Of a stretch of DNA of 64,000 bases, positions 46,715 to 55,702 are shown piece after piece. The position numbers and the translations under genes are program-made. Numbering within the stretch: position 1 is the first letter of the stretch; each line of letters starts with the position of its first letter. Location of the stretch: NCBI GenBank assembly GCA_021771715.1, contig JAETOO010000006.1:105537-169536 (forward strand). Direction: 5' to 3'. Source of the DNA: Oscillospiraceae bacterium (GTDB lineage: Bacteria; Bacillota; Clostridia; Lachnospirales; Lachnospiraceae). The notes beneath the pieces were generated by a model. It searched no databases and was not told where the DNA came from. It saw only the letters and a program-made list of their open reading frames with translations.

Positions 46715-47725
46715 CTAAAACAATGTACTTTTCTCCAATGTCGCCAGCCCGATCTGCTCGAACACCCAGATTGGCTCATCGTATGCAGCTCCATTATACC
46801 ACATCATCCAGCGATTTCCCACCTTCAGCACAAATGGCTTGTACACCGCCACGGAATCCCAGTCTCCCTCGGTCGGGCAGATCAGCGGATTCTCCGGGTG
46901 CTTCTCCCACCCGGTCATGCCGTCGCGCGATCTGGCCAGACCGACCTGCGCGCGCTCCTCGTGCAGATGGCCCACATAGAACATGTAAAACCAGCCGTCC
47001 TCCTTGAGCACACACGGCGCCACCACCTTGTGCTGCTCCCACAGCTGATTCGGATCCGGGGCGAGCACCGGATTGTCCGGATGCTTGACCCAGTGAATTC
47101 CATCCGGGCTGTCCGCGTAGCCGATCGCGTCCGGCTCATGGTTGCAGCCCGCCGCGTACCACATTTTATACTTCCCGTCATCCTCGTCGTAGAGCACATG
47201 CGGGCACATGATCGCCTGCTGCTCCCACGCCTGGTCTGGCGCCATCACCGGCTCCTGCCTCCGCTCCCAGTGGATTCCGTCGCCGCTGACCGCCAGCCCG
47301 ATCACGGACCGCCCGTCCTCCCGGTACGGCTTCATCTGCCCGGAATACCACATCAGGTACTGCCCGTCCCTGCAGATCACCGTGGGACGGTTGATCTCGT
47401 CCGCCTCCCACGCGGAACCCGGCACCGGCCCGAGCACGACCACCGGCTCCTCCCAGTGAATTCCGTCCCGGCTCGTCGTATAGCCGATGGCCCGCTTCGG
47501 CCTCCAGGAAAACCACATCTTAAAGATCTGCTCCTCGCTGCCCTCATGCTCCAGCAGCAGTGAGACGTCAAAGCAGGTCTCGTAGCTCCCGCCGAACACC
47601 GGATTGCTGCCGTATTTTACCCAGCCGCCTGCGGTCCCGTACTGATAATATTTTTTGTTCTCCTCGCAGTCATAGAACGCGATCCGCTCCGCGCTGCTCA
47701 TCGCCTCCGGCGCTTTGATTCTCAT
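46715..47725 (-). CDS. Five-bladed beta-propeller glycosidase-like protein (GH43/GH32/GH130-like)
   Basis: 336 residues from ATG at 47725 (AGGAGG upstream). Five repeats of a W-x-M-x-Y-x-G...IG-x-A-x-S-x-DGI-x-W pattern make a five-bladed propeller. Acidic residues in the blade starts (INRPTVI, MCPHVL, VAPCVL) are where this clan has catalytic groups, but the exact family cannot be decided. Cytoplasmic; likely processes the imported oligosaccharide. Between permease and AraC sensor genes. Confidence 0.8.
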   Translation of the reverse strand: MRIKAPEAMSSAERIAFYDCEENKKYYQYGTAGGWVKYGSNPVFGGSYETCFDVSLLLEHEGSEEQIFKMWFSWRPKRAIGYTTSRDGIHWEEPVVVLGPVPGSAWEADEINRPTVICRDGQYLMWYSGQMKPYREDGRSVIGLAVSGDGIHWERRQEPVMAPDQAWEQQAIMCPHVLYDEDDGKYKMWYAAGCNHEPDAIGYADSPDGIHWVKHPDNPVLAPDPNQLWEQHKVVAPCVLKEDGWFYMFYVGHLHEERAQVGLARSRDGMTGWEKHPENPLICPTEGDWDSVAVYKPFVLKVGNRWMMWYNGAAYDEPIWVFEQIGLATLEKSTLF

Positions 47726-47739
47726 CGTCCAACCTCCTC

Positions 47740-48594
47740 TCACTTCACCGCCCCGATCAGGACGCCCTTCTCAAAATATTTCTGAATAAACGGGTACAGC
47801 ACCATGATCGGGAAGCACGCCACCACGATCACCGCGTATTTCATCTGCTCGCTCATCAGCACCGCGTCCATTCCCATCCCCGTGCTCTCGCTGGTGATCA
47901 GGATGCCCCGCAGGTACAGCTGAATCGGATGCAGCTTCTCGTTCGACAGAAAGATCAGCGGCGCAAAGTAGCTGTTCCAGTAACCCACACCGTAGAAGAG
48001 CACCAGCACGGAGATAATCGGCTTCGACAGAGGAATGAAGATCCGCGTCATGATCGTCCACTCCGAGCCCCCGTCGATCTTCGTCGCGTCCGCCATCTCC
48101 TCCGGCAGCGACTCGAAGAACGAGCGCGTGATGATCAGGTTGTAGGCACTGATGATGTACGGCAGAATAATCGACCACCGCGTATTGTAGAGGTGCAGCT
48201 TCTGCACCAGCACGTACAGCGGAATCAGGCCCCCGCTGACAAACATCGTCAGCGTCATCAGGAAGGAGAGCTGTTTTCTCAAAAAGAACTGCCTGCGCGC
48301 CAGCGGATAGGCCGTCGTCGCCGTGAGTGTCACGCTCATGAGCGTTCCCACTGCCGTGTACCACAGCGTGTTGACAAAAGAGCGGACTACCGTCTCATTC
48401 TGAAGCGTCATGGCGTACGCCTTCAGGGAAAATCCCTTCGGCAGCAGGTAGACATCCTTCGCCATGATGTGCTCCGCCGAGCTGAACGACATGCTGACCA
48501 CATAAATCACCGGATACAGTGTGATAATTATAATAAAAATGGTTCCAATCGTAATCAAAACGTCTGGCCATCCTGTTTTCGTTTTCTGTTTCAT
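47740..48594 (-). CDS. ABC importer permease, LplC type
   Basis: 284 residues, six membrane segments, EAA loop DATKIDGGSEWTIMTRIFIP, ending KGVLIGAVK. Start at 48594 follows GAGGGG; a longer frame from 48654 lacks a site. Pairs with the LplB-type permease at 48713. Confidence 0.92.
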   Translation of the reverse strand: MKQKTKTGWPDVLITIGTIFIIIITLYPVIYVVSMSFSSAEHIMAKDVYLLPKGFSLKAYAMTLQNETVVRSFVNTLWYTAVGTLMSVTLTATTAYPLARRQFFLRKQLSFLMTLTMFVSGGLIPLYVLVQKLHLYNTRWSIILPYIISAYNLIITRSFFESLPEEMADATKIDGGSEWTIMTRIFIPLSKPIISVLVLFYGVGYWNSYFAPLIFLSNEKLHPIQLYLRGILITSESTGMGMDAVLMSEQMKYAVIVVACFPIMVLYPFIQKYFEKGVLIGAVK

Positions 48595-48712
48595 ACTACC
48601 CCTCATTTCTCCTGCGCGCCGCCTGATATTGCATCTGACACATAGCGATACCAAACACGTAAATTGCTTTATCCGGGTGTGCAGGTCAAAATACAGAAAC
48701 AGCGGTACACCA

Positions 48713-49627
48713 CTAAAAAATACTGGTATCTGTCGTCTTTTTTGCCATAAAATTCGCTGTCAGCAGGATGATGACATTGATCACCGAGTTCGCAAGTCCG
48801 ACCGCCGATGCAAAGCTGTACTGTGCATTCAGCAGTCCTTTTCGATACACATACGTCGAGAAAATATCTGCCGTAGAATACGTGGCTGCGTTGTACATCA
48901 GGATCACCTTCTCGTATCCGATGTTCAGCATGTTGCCCATATTCAGAATCAGCAGGAGAATGATGGTCGGCGCGATGGAGGGCAGCGTGATATGAATCAG
49001 TCTCTGCCATCTTCCGGCCCCGTCCAGCGCCGCAGACTCGTACATCTGCTGGTCGATCCCGGAGATCGCCGCCACATAGATGATCGAGTTCCAGCCAAAT
49101 TCCTGCCATACGCCGGAGCTCACATACAGGGTGCGGAATGCACTGGGGAGATTAAAGTAATTCTTCGGCGCCACCCCGAACGCGGAGAACAGCTGTGTCA
49201 GCACGCCCCCGTCCGACGCCAGCAGGTCCTTCAGGATTCCCACCACCACTACCACGGAAACAAAATGAGGAAGGTACGCTGCCGTCTGCGCAAGCCGCTG
49301 GAAGCGCTTCCTCTTGATCTCATTGATCAACAGGGCAAAGGCGATCGGGATCGGAAAGGACCAGAACAGCTGCTCGATGCTCAGGAGGAAGGTATTTTTC
49401 ACCAGCCTGCCGAAATAGACGGAATTGACCAGCTCCTTGAAATGCTTCAGTCCGACCCAGGGGCTGCCCCAGACCCCCTTGGAAATGTTGTAATCCTTAA
49501 ATGCCATCAGGATCCCGTACATGGGCCCGTAGCAAAATACCGCAAAATAAATCACGCCCGGGAGGATGATCAACAGCAGCATCCAGTCCCGTTTTACATT
49601 TTTTCTCAGTCGCTCCATCGCTGTCAT
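48713..49627 (-). CDS. ABC importer permease, LplB type
   Basis: 304 residues. LLLIILPGVIYFAVFCYGPMYG and YNISKGVWGSPWVG mark LplB proteins; EAA loop ESAALDGAGRWQRLIHITLP. Follows the binding-protein gene after a strong hairpin. Start preceded by GGAGG. Confidence 0.93.
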   Translation of the reverse strand: MTAMERLRKNVKRDWMLLLIILPGVIYFAVFCYGPMYGILMAFKDYNISKGVWGSPWVGLKHFKELVNSVYFGRLVKNTFLLSIEQLFWSFPIPIAFALLINEIKRKRFQRLAQTAAYLPHFVSVVVVVGILKDLLASDGGVLTQLFSAFGVAPKNYFNLPSAFRTLYVSSGVWQEFGWNSIIYVAAISGIDQQMYESAALDGAGRWQRLIHITLPSIAPTIILLLILNMGNMLNIGYEKVILMYNAATYSTADIFSTYVYRKGLLNAQYSFASAVGLANSVINVIILLTANFMAKKTTDTSIF

Positions 49628-49654
49628 AGGTCCTCCACTCCTCCGGCTCTGTGA

Positions 49655-49688
49655 AAGCTGCGGTCTGTCCCGATCAGACCGCAGCCTT
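49655..49688 (-). terminator. Intercistronic hairpin between binding protein and permease
   Basis: Stem AAGGCTGCGGTCTG/CAGACCGCAGCTT with weak T-run TTTC. Typical of partial terminators or RNA-stabilising stems that keep binding-protein mRNA above permease mRNA. Confidence 0.7.
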
Positions 49689-49699
49689 CGTGTACTGGC

Positions 49700-51367
49700 T
49701 TACTCTGCCGTAATCTCCTGGTATCTCGCGTACTGGTCACCCTTAATCCGGATGATCTCTTCCATACCCATGCTGTTTGCTGTCTCTACATAGCTGTCGA
49801 AGTTGTCCAGAGATTCGGTTCCGATTACGAATGCCGTAAACATCTCATCGAGATAGGTGGAGAGATCCGGCCACATGCTTGTGTAAATCTCAGACTCCTC
49901 TGCGGTGCCAAGCATCTCCGGGAACGGGTCCTTCATGTTGCCGTACGCAGCCTGGCAGGCTGTCTCGACTTTTGTTCCCTCGAAGATCTTCATAAACGCC
50001 TCACCGGAATCGTCGATGAAGTAGGTCGGCCATGCTCCGATGCTTCTCAGTGCGGAGAATGCGGAGGTGTACGTCTCGTTGTTCGTGATCAGATCCGTGA
50101 AGGTGATCTCGCCGTTCTCGTCGCGCTCATAGGACAGACCCTCTACGCCGTAATTGTAGAGCATCATGCCATCCTCACTCGCGTACACGTAGTCGATCCA
50201 CTGAATTGCCGCTTCCGGATTCTCACAAGCGGATGTAATTCCATAGTAATGCCAGGTCAGCGCGCGCTTTGTCATCTGTGCGGTGCCGTTCTCGTCCGCC
50301 TGGATCACCGGCATGAACTGATAGTTGCAGTTCGGGTTGCTGGTCATCGCGAGGTCGTCGGAGGACGCCATGTTGTCTGCCGGGTCGTGGCAGACGATGC
50401 CAACCTTGTCCTCGGTGATGTTCTGCGTCAGCAGCGTCCCGTCCAGATCGTCGGAGATGAGGCCCTCAGAATAGCACTTATTCAGGAAGGTCAGCATATC
50501 CTTGTACTGCGGCTCCACTGCCGCATAGTGAACGGCGCCGTCCGCGTCGGTGTACCACAGGCTGTTCGTGTCATAGCCGAAGCCTGTCATCAGATAGTAG
50601 AGCTGCTTGAGGCCGTTCTTGGTGGCCAGCGGGATCTCGTCGTTCGCGTCTCCGTTTCCGTTTGCATCCTGCTCCTTAAACGCCTTCAGCACGTTGTAGA
50701 GCTCATCTACCGTGTTCGGCATCTCCAGACCCAGGTTGTCCAGCCAGTCCTGGCGGATGTAGAGGTAGTCCGGGACGTAGTCGTTGATGTCGCCCCACCA
50801 GCCTGCCAGCGCGTAGATGTTTCCGTCCGCGGAGGTACACATTGCCTCCAGAGCCGGATATTTCTCAAACAGTTTCTTGATGTTCGGCGCATGCTGCTCG
50901 ATCAGATCGTTCAGCGGAATCAGAACTCCGTTGCTCGAGTACGTATCCACGCCCACGTTGGAATCGAACGGCGGGACCTCCACCATGTCCGGCAGCCCTT
51001 CAAGAGAAGCCATTCTCGTCTGAAGCACCGTCTCCACATCGCTGCTGTAGGTATCCCACTCGATATGCACGCCCGTGCGCTTCTCGATCTCCTGCTGCAC
51101 CGGCAGCCCGTCGTTGTAGCTCACGCCCGCACACCACGTGTCATTTCCCATATAAGTAAGAGACACCGATCCCGGCTCGCAGATCGGAAGTGTGAGTCCT
51201 CCCAGATCGTAGACCGTCCCGGTCACCTCGCCTGCGGCCGCACCAGCCTCCGCTGCAGCTTCTGTTGCGCCCTCTGTCTCCTCTGCCGCTGCCGGCAGCA
51301 CTGTACCTGCCATCATAGATACCGCCATTGCCGTAGCAAGCAATCCTGTCACTAACTTTTTTTGCAT
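49700..51367 (-). CDS. Extracellular solute-binding protein, LplA type
   Basis: 555 residues. Signal peptide 1-28 (LPAAA before EE), no lipobox cysteine, then an Ala/Glu linker to about 47 and a large family-1 binding domain. First gene of the second LplABC cluster. Start preceded by TAGGAGG. Ligand probably a large oligosaccharide by relation to LplA/YtcQ types. Confidence 0.92.
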   Translation of the reverse strand: MQKKLVTGLLATAMAVSMMAGTVLPAAAEETEGATEAAAEAGAAAGEVTGTVYDLGGLTLPICEPGSVSLTYMGNDTWCAGVSYNDGLPVQQEIEKRTGVHIEWDTYSSDVETVLQTRMASLEGLPDMVEVPPFDSNVGVDTYSSNGVLIPLNDLIEQHAPNIKKLFEKYPALEAMCTSADGNIYALAGWWGDINDYVPDYLYIRQDWLDNLGLEMPNTVDELYNVLKAFKEQDANGNGDANDEIPLATKNGLKQLYYLMTGFGYDTNSLWYTDADGAVHYAAVEPQYKDMLTFLNKCYSEGLISDDLDGTLLTQNITEDKVGIVCHDPADNMASSDDLAMTSNPNCNYQFMPVIQADENGTAQMTKRALTWHYYGITSACENPEAAIQWIDYVYASEDGMMLYNYGVEGLSYERDENGEITFTDLITNNETYTSAFSALRSIGAWPTYFIDDSGEAFMKIFEGTKVETACQAAYGNMKDPFPEMLGTAEESEIYTSMWPDLSTYLDEMFTAFVIGTESLDNFDSYVETANSMGMEEIIRIKGDQYARYQEITAE

Positions 51368-51899
51368 AACCTCCTACCCCTTTCCGGTTCCTTCTGCGGA
51401 ATCCATCTAATGATCGATAGAATCCCGGAATCCATCGGAGGGTGATGCAAAATTGCGAGCAACTACGACTACTGATATATGAAAAATCGCTTCCATAACC
51501 AGTCCTTGTAGATCTGCCGCATTTTGCGACGCCCTCATCTTTGCTGCACCCGCCCAGAGATCCGATCGGATCGCGAATCCTTCTGTCGCAGAACGTTCTG
51601 TCACAGATTGTTTCATCACATCTTTTTATCACTGATCCTGTTTTGCAGATCGTTTTGTCACGGATCGTTTGGGCTCATCATCCCACATCGGATTTCCGCC
51701 AAAGCGGGGCGCCCCACCCGGCTGAGAATCCGCATCCACATAAGTTCGGCCGAAACTCACAAAGGATTGTTGATTGATGCAAGGATTATATGTCTATTTT
51801 GCATAATTTTAAAGAGGCAAAATCCGGCTTTTTAGATGTATTCCTTCGTAAAATGCTGATTTTGATCGGAAACATTTATTTTGTTCGTCAGAAAGCACA
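51368..51899. other. Long upstream region of the second LplABC operon
   Basis: Holds a weak minus-strand promoter candidate (TATAAT at 51785-51790 with TTTAAA about 17 bases upstream), and degenerate direct repeats around CAGATCGTTTTGTCACGGAT (51500-51680). No gene seen. Confidence 0.4.
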
Positions 51900-51954
51900 T
51901 AAAAATCCGGGCACAGGGGCCGTCGAAGAACCGTTTGGCGCTGTGTCCGGATTT
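51900..51954 (-). terminator. Terminator of the metallophosphoesterase gene
   Basis: Stem AAATCCGGACACAG/CTGTGCCCGGATTT (51903-51916 with 51941-51954) followed by TTTATG on the minus strand. It lies 240 bases after the stop codon. Confidence 0.75.
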
Positions 51955-52130
51955 CATCGAATCTTTCATTTTGCTTCGGGTGGTGCTGTACGCGGGCCAC
52001 TGGATCACTGTCGTCCCCACTCCGCTTCACGCAGAGCCGTACCTGGATCACCGGCTTACTGTGGCCTTTGCTCCACTTTAAGCAGCGCTGTACATGCGTC
52101 ACCGACTCGCTGCGCCACCTGATTTCGGTA
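51940..52130. repeat. Degenerate about 51-bp repeats downstream of the phosphoesterase gene
   Basis: GCTGTAC-like units start at 51985, 52036 and 52087 with a further weak unit at 51940; spacing 51 bp. Similarity between units is low. Confidence 0.45.
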
Positions 52131-52193
52131 TATAGGATTGCAAGGGCCGGCTCGGAATTGCTTGGAGGAAGTGGTGCGGCCGCTTTCTTTTGA

Positions 52194-53558
52194 TTAACGG
52201 AAGCGGATCGTCACCGGGCAGATTTCCGCGATCGTTCCCACGCGCATGCAGGGGCCGAAGAGGCCGACGCCCGAGGTCACGATGGTATGCATCCCGTCCT
52301 TTTTGAGGTAGCCGTAGGAGTTCTCCCACATCAGCGACGTCACCAGGTTGCCCGGGAACAGTTGGCCGTCGTGGGTGTGGCCGCACAGGGCGACATCCAC
52401 CCCGGCGTCCGCCAGCTCCTGCAGCTCTCCCGGCTCGTGATCCAGCACGAGCACCGGCTTGTCCGAGTCCAGCCCCTCCGTCAATTCGGCGGCCGTCTTT
52501 CTCGTGCCGATTCCGCGGCCCGGCCGTTGGGCGTCCGGCCTGCCGTAGAGGTACACGCTGTCGTCGATCAGCACCGCCTCGTCTCTGAGCAGCCGAATGC
52601 CGGCCTTATCCAGAAACGCATCCATCTCCGGGCTGCTCTGCTTCTTCGCGCTCCCGCCGAAGGAGAAGCCCGCCAGAAGTTTCTCCTCGACATCGTGATT
52701 CCCGTAGCACGCGTAGACACCGTACCTCGCACGGATCCCCCGCAGGATCGCAGCCAGATTCTCCGGATCCTCCAGCGCTTCATACTCGTTGTCAAAGATA
52801 TCCCCGGCGATCACCACGAGATCCGCATTCTGCTCATTGATCCGCTCCGCCATCCGGGCCATCTGCGCCGCCCCGACGCTGTATCCCAGGTGCAGATCCG
52901 CGATCAGTACCACGTCCAGCGACTCTAGTTTGCCGCCATCCTTATCCACGGTGATCTCGTAGGGCGTGACACGGATCACACGCGCATTCCACGTTCCCCA
53001 CAGACAGACGGACGCCACAACGGCCATGCAGAGAACTCCAACCATAGCATGGAGCCTCCGGCCCGCACATTCTCCACTGCCACACATCTGTCCCTTCTTT
53101 CCCACGTCTGTTCCGCCCTCCAGTGACATTCTCCATTCGCTTGCACGTTTCCCTCTGCTACACGACAGTTCGCTCCTCCCAACACCCATCTGCCAGTTTG
53201 GTTGTCCCTGTGCGGTATCTATCCCCTCCGAATTTGTCGCTCTCTTTTCCCGTCTTCCCCTCCTCACCAGAATATATAAGATCCGACCTCCTTCTGCCGC
53301 CAGCACTGCCATCGCCAGGTAGAGCATCACTCCCAGCCACTCATTCCCTATCACCTTCAGGATTCTTCTGGCCGGACCGACAGGCAGAAAGAAGGCAATC
53401 AGCATCGACGATGCCGCCAGACTGTATCCAAACGCCACCGCCGCGCGCACCCACCTCCTCCGAAAGATCGCGTGGCACGCGCCGAGCCAACCCTGAATCC
53501 GAAACAACAGCCAGACATTCACCGCGATATAGAGCGGCGACAAACAGACAGCTAACAT
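52194..53558 (-). CDS. Membrane-anchored metallophosphoesterase (YkuE-like)
   Basis: 454 residues from ATG at 53558, preceded by GGAAGAAGG. N-terminal membrane segments (about 1-100) and one near 180-195, then a calcineurin-like phosphoesterase domain: ADLHLG, GDIFDNE, GNHD, CGHTHDGQ supply the dimetal ligands. Likely acts on phospholipid or wall-related phosphodiesters at the membrane. Overlaps the previous gene by 7 bases. Confidence 0.9.
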   Translation of the reverse strand: MLAVCLSPLYIAVNVWLLFRIQGWLGACHAIFRRRWVRAAVAFGYSLAASSMLIAFFLPVGPARRILKVIGNEWLGVMLYLAMAVLAAEGGRILYILVRRGRREKRATNSEGIDTAQGQPNWQMGVGRSELSCSRGKRASEWRMSLEGGTDVGKKGQMCGSGECAGRRLHAMVGVLCMAVVASVCLWGTWNARVIRVTPYEITVDKDGGKLESLDVVLIADLHLGYSVGAAQMARMAERINEQNADLVVIAGDIFDNEYEALEDPENLAAILRGIRARYGVYACYGNHDVEEKLLAGFSFGGSAKKQSSPEMDAFLDKAGIRLLRDEAVLIDDSVYLYGRPDAQRPGRGIGTRKTAAELTEGLDSDKPVLVLDHEPGELQELADAGVDVALCGHTHDGQLFPGNLVTSLMWENSYGYLKKDGMHTIVTSGVGLFGPCMRVGTIAEICPVTIRFR

Positions 53559-54148
53559 GCCTTTCCTTCTTCCTTTCCCTTTGTACTTCCGCAGTATCCG
53601 GAAACCGCCGTGACGCCTCTTCCCGTATTCGGCTCTCTGACCGAGCAGGCCAGATCGATACAGAACAGCACAACCAGCACCGCGCACACCGCAATCATCC
53701 CTCTTCGGGGAATGCACCGGAACACTCTATCCAGAAACGGCGCAAAAATATAGACCATCGCCATGCCGCCCAGCCCAAACGCCAGCAGCCCCTCCACACA
53801 GATTCTTCCATTCAGATTCAGAAAGTAATCACTGTAGTCCCACCATTTTCTGCCGTCATAGAGCTGCTCCAGCAGCCACGACGCGAAATATTCCATACAT
53901 CCGCACAGGACGACAATCACCAGAAATTCCAGCAGCGGCTTTTTTTGCAGTCCGCGCGGCAGCGCCAGGATCATGACGCTCCCGAGGCCATAGATCGGCA
54001 ACCACGGCCCATGCAGCATCCCCCGATTCACAAAACCTCCGCCGCCAAGGAGATGAATCCCCACCTCCCACAGCCACCCCACAAGGCTCATGACAAAAAA
54101 GCTCATGGCCAGTTCCAAAAAATAAGCGCCTCTGCCGTCTCTCTTCAT
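53552..54148 (-). CDS. Putative ABC-type membrane protein, DUF1113/CmpB-like
   Basis: 198 residues with five membrane segments. N-terminal SLVGWLWE, GFVNRGMLHGPWLPIYGLG and KWWDYSDYFLNLNGRIC are the conserved marks of this family, whose function is unknown despite the ABC name. Co-transcribed with the phosphoesterase. Confidence 0.85.
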   Translation of the reverse strand: MKRDGRGAYFLELAMSFFVMSLVGWLWEVGIHLLGGGGFVNRGMLHGPWLPIYGLGSVMILALPRGLQKKPLLEFLVIVVLCGCMEYFASWLLEQLYDGRKWWDYSDYFLNLNGRICVEGLLAFGLGGMAMVYIFAPFLDRVFRCIPRRGMIAVCAVLVVLFCIDLACSVREPNTGRGVTAVSGYCGSTKGKEEGKAC

Positions 54149-54318
54149 TCTACACTTCCTCTAAAATAGTCCTCAGACCCATACAGTCTCCAAATACCGG
54201 TTCTTCCAGGAAATAACCCTACCTAAATTATAGAAAAGAGACAACTCTGCTGCCATACAATCGCCTTACATTTTCCGGGGCAAAGCTTACGTTTTTGTAA
54301 GAGACCCTCCCTTGGGGC

Positions 54319-54359
54319 GCAAAAAAGACGTATGGTTCCTTTTCCGTTCCATACGCCTT
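54319..54359 (-). terminator. Terminator of the alcohol dehydrogenase gene
   Basis: Stem AAGGCGTATGG/CCATACGTCTT (54325-54359) followed by TTTTTTGCG on the minus strand. Confidence 0.88.
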
Positions 54360-54432
54360 GATCCCTTTACATTCCATTTAAATTGTTTACTTCCTATGCC
54401 AACTGCATAACCCGCGTGTCCAGCAGGCTGCC

Positions 54433-55470
54433 TCAGTCGAACAAAATCACCATTTTCTTTGCCGACTCATCCGGATGCTCCATCAAATCGAAGACCTTCT
54501 CAATTTCACTGAACCGGATAAATGTCGTCGCGATTCCTTCCGTCTGAAACTCCTTGTTCTCCATTCGCCTGATGGTCGGCTCAAACGCGTTCTGGGACAG
54601 TCTCGATCCGATGATATCCAGCTCGCGCTGATTAATCATCGCCTGCGTAATGCCCTCCTGCGCCGTACAAAATCCCATCGGAACCATGCGCGCGGCGTTG
54701 CAGAGGATGCCCGGCTGCAGGCACAGCGTCAGAGAGCCCGGGAAGCAGGCGGAATCAAACGCGACCGTGCACCCGTGTCCGTCCGTAATCTCCTGCACTC
54801 TTGCGACGATATCCTCCTTCTTAGAGTTGATGACGTAGTCCGCCCCATAGCCCTTGGCCCGCTCCAGAGAAGAGTCGCTGACGTCGCAGCAGATTACCGT
54901 CTTACAGCCCTTAGCCTTGCAGGTCTGCAGAATAATGGACCCGATCGTGCCGACTCCGAGAATGAACACCACATCATCCTCCGCCACGCGTCCCCGGCCC
55001 GTACAGTGAGAGCCGATCGCAAACGGCTCCACCAGCGCCGCGTCCTCCCAGCTCACCTCGTCAGAAATTTTGTACACTTCCTTTGCCGGCGCCGTAAAAT
55101 ACTCTCTCCAGCCTCCGTCCACCCCTGCACCGCGCACCTCCAGATGCTCGCAGACATTTTTTCTTCCGTGCGTGCACTGATAGCACGTCCCGCAGGTAGA
55201 GATCAGGTCCACGATCACATGATCTCCGACCTTGACGTTTGTCACGTGCTCCCCGACCTGGGCCACGATACCGGCGTTCTCATGCCCCGGAACGCGCGGA
55301 TAGGTCGCGCACGGATTCTCGCCGTGATAATTGTGGTGGTCACTGCCGCACACGCCCGCCGCCTTCATCTGAATCAACACCTCATCCGCTCCTGGCACCG
55401 GCACAGGCACCTCGCGCACCTCCGCCCTGTGCGGCTCCACGAGCACTACTTCTTTCATCATCTTGTTCAT
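54433..55470 (-). CDS. Zinc-dependent alcohol/polyol dehydrogenase (MDR family)
   Basis: 345 residues. Catalytic zinc site CGSDHHN with GHENAG, structural-zinc cysteines in CGTCYQCTHGRKNVC, Rossmann motif GVGTIG. Related to sorbitol and threonine dehydrogenases; oxidises a secondary alcohol with NAD(P). Start at 55470 after GGGGGC; two nearby ATGs are alternatives. No substrate clue in the neighbours. Confidence 0.92.
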   Translation of the reverse strand: MNKMMKEVVLVEPHRAEVREVPVPVPGADEVLIQMKAAGVCGSDHHNYHGENPCATYPRVPGHENAGIVAQVGEHVTNVKVGDHVIVDLISTCGTCYQCTHGRKNVCEHLEVRGAGVDGGWREYFTAPAKEVYKISDEVSWEDAALVEPFAIGSHCTGRGRVAEDDVVFILGVGTIGSIILQTCKAKGCKTVICCDVSDSSLERAKGYGADYVINSKKEDIVARVQEITDGHGCTVAFDSACFPGSLTLCLQPGILCNAARMVPMGFCTAQEGITQAMINQRELDIIGSRLSQNAFEPTIRRMENKEFQTEGIATTFIRFSEIEKVFDLMEHPDESAKKMVILFD

Positions 55471-55550
55471 AAGCGCCCCCATATTTCGTATGATAAATTG
55501 AATTTTCCGCCGCAGCGTCTGCCTAACTGCTTTTTCTGCCGGATCCGGCC

Positions 55551-55700
55551 GCCCCTGTCAGATCACTCTTTCCGCGGGGCTCCGGCCACCCCTGTCAGAT
55601 CACTCTTTCCGCTGGGCCCGGCAGCCCCTGGCAGATCACTCTTTCCGCCGGGCCCTGGCAGCCCCTGTCAGATCGGCTCTTTCCGCGGGGCTCGGCAGCC
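55551..55700. repeat. 36/37-bp tandem repeat
   Basis: Four good copies with starts at 55552, 55589, 55625 and 55662 and a decayed fifth, beginning CCCCTGTCAGATCACTCTTT. It lies immediately after the stop of the FAD enzyme gene. Confidence 0.9.
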
Positions 55701-55702
55701 TC

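Noticed and set aside
53158..54169. Plus-strand frames opposite the phosphoesterase and DUF1113 genes
   Set aside because: Low-complexity Ser/Pro/His translations typical of antisense frames, without starts or motifs.
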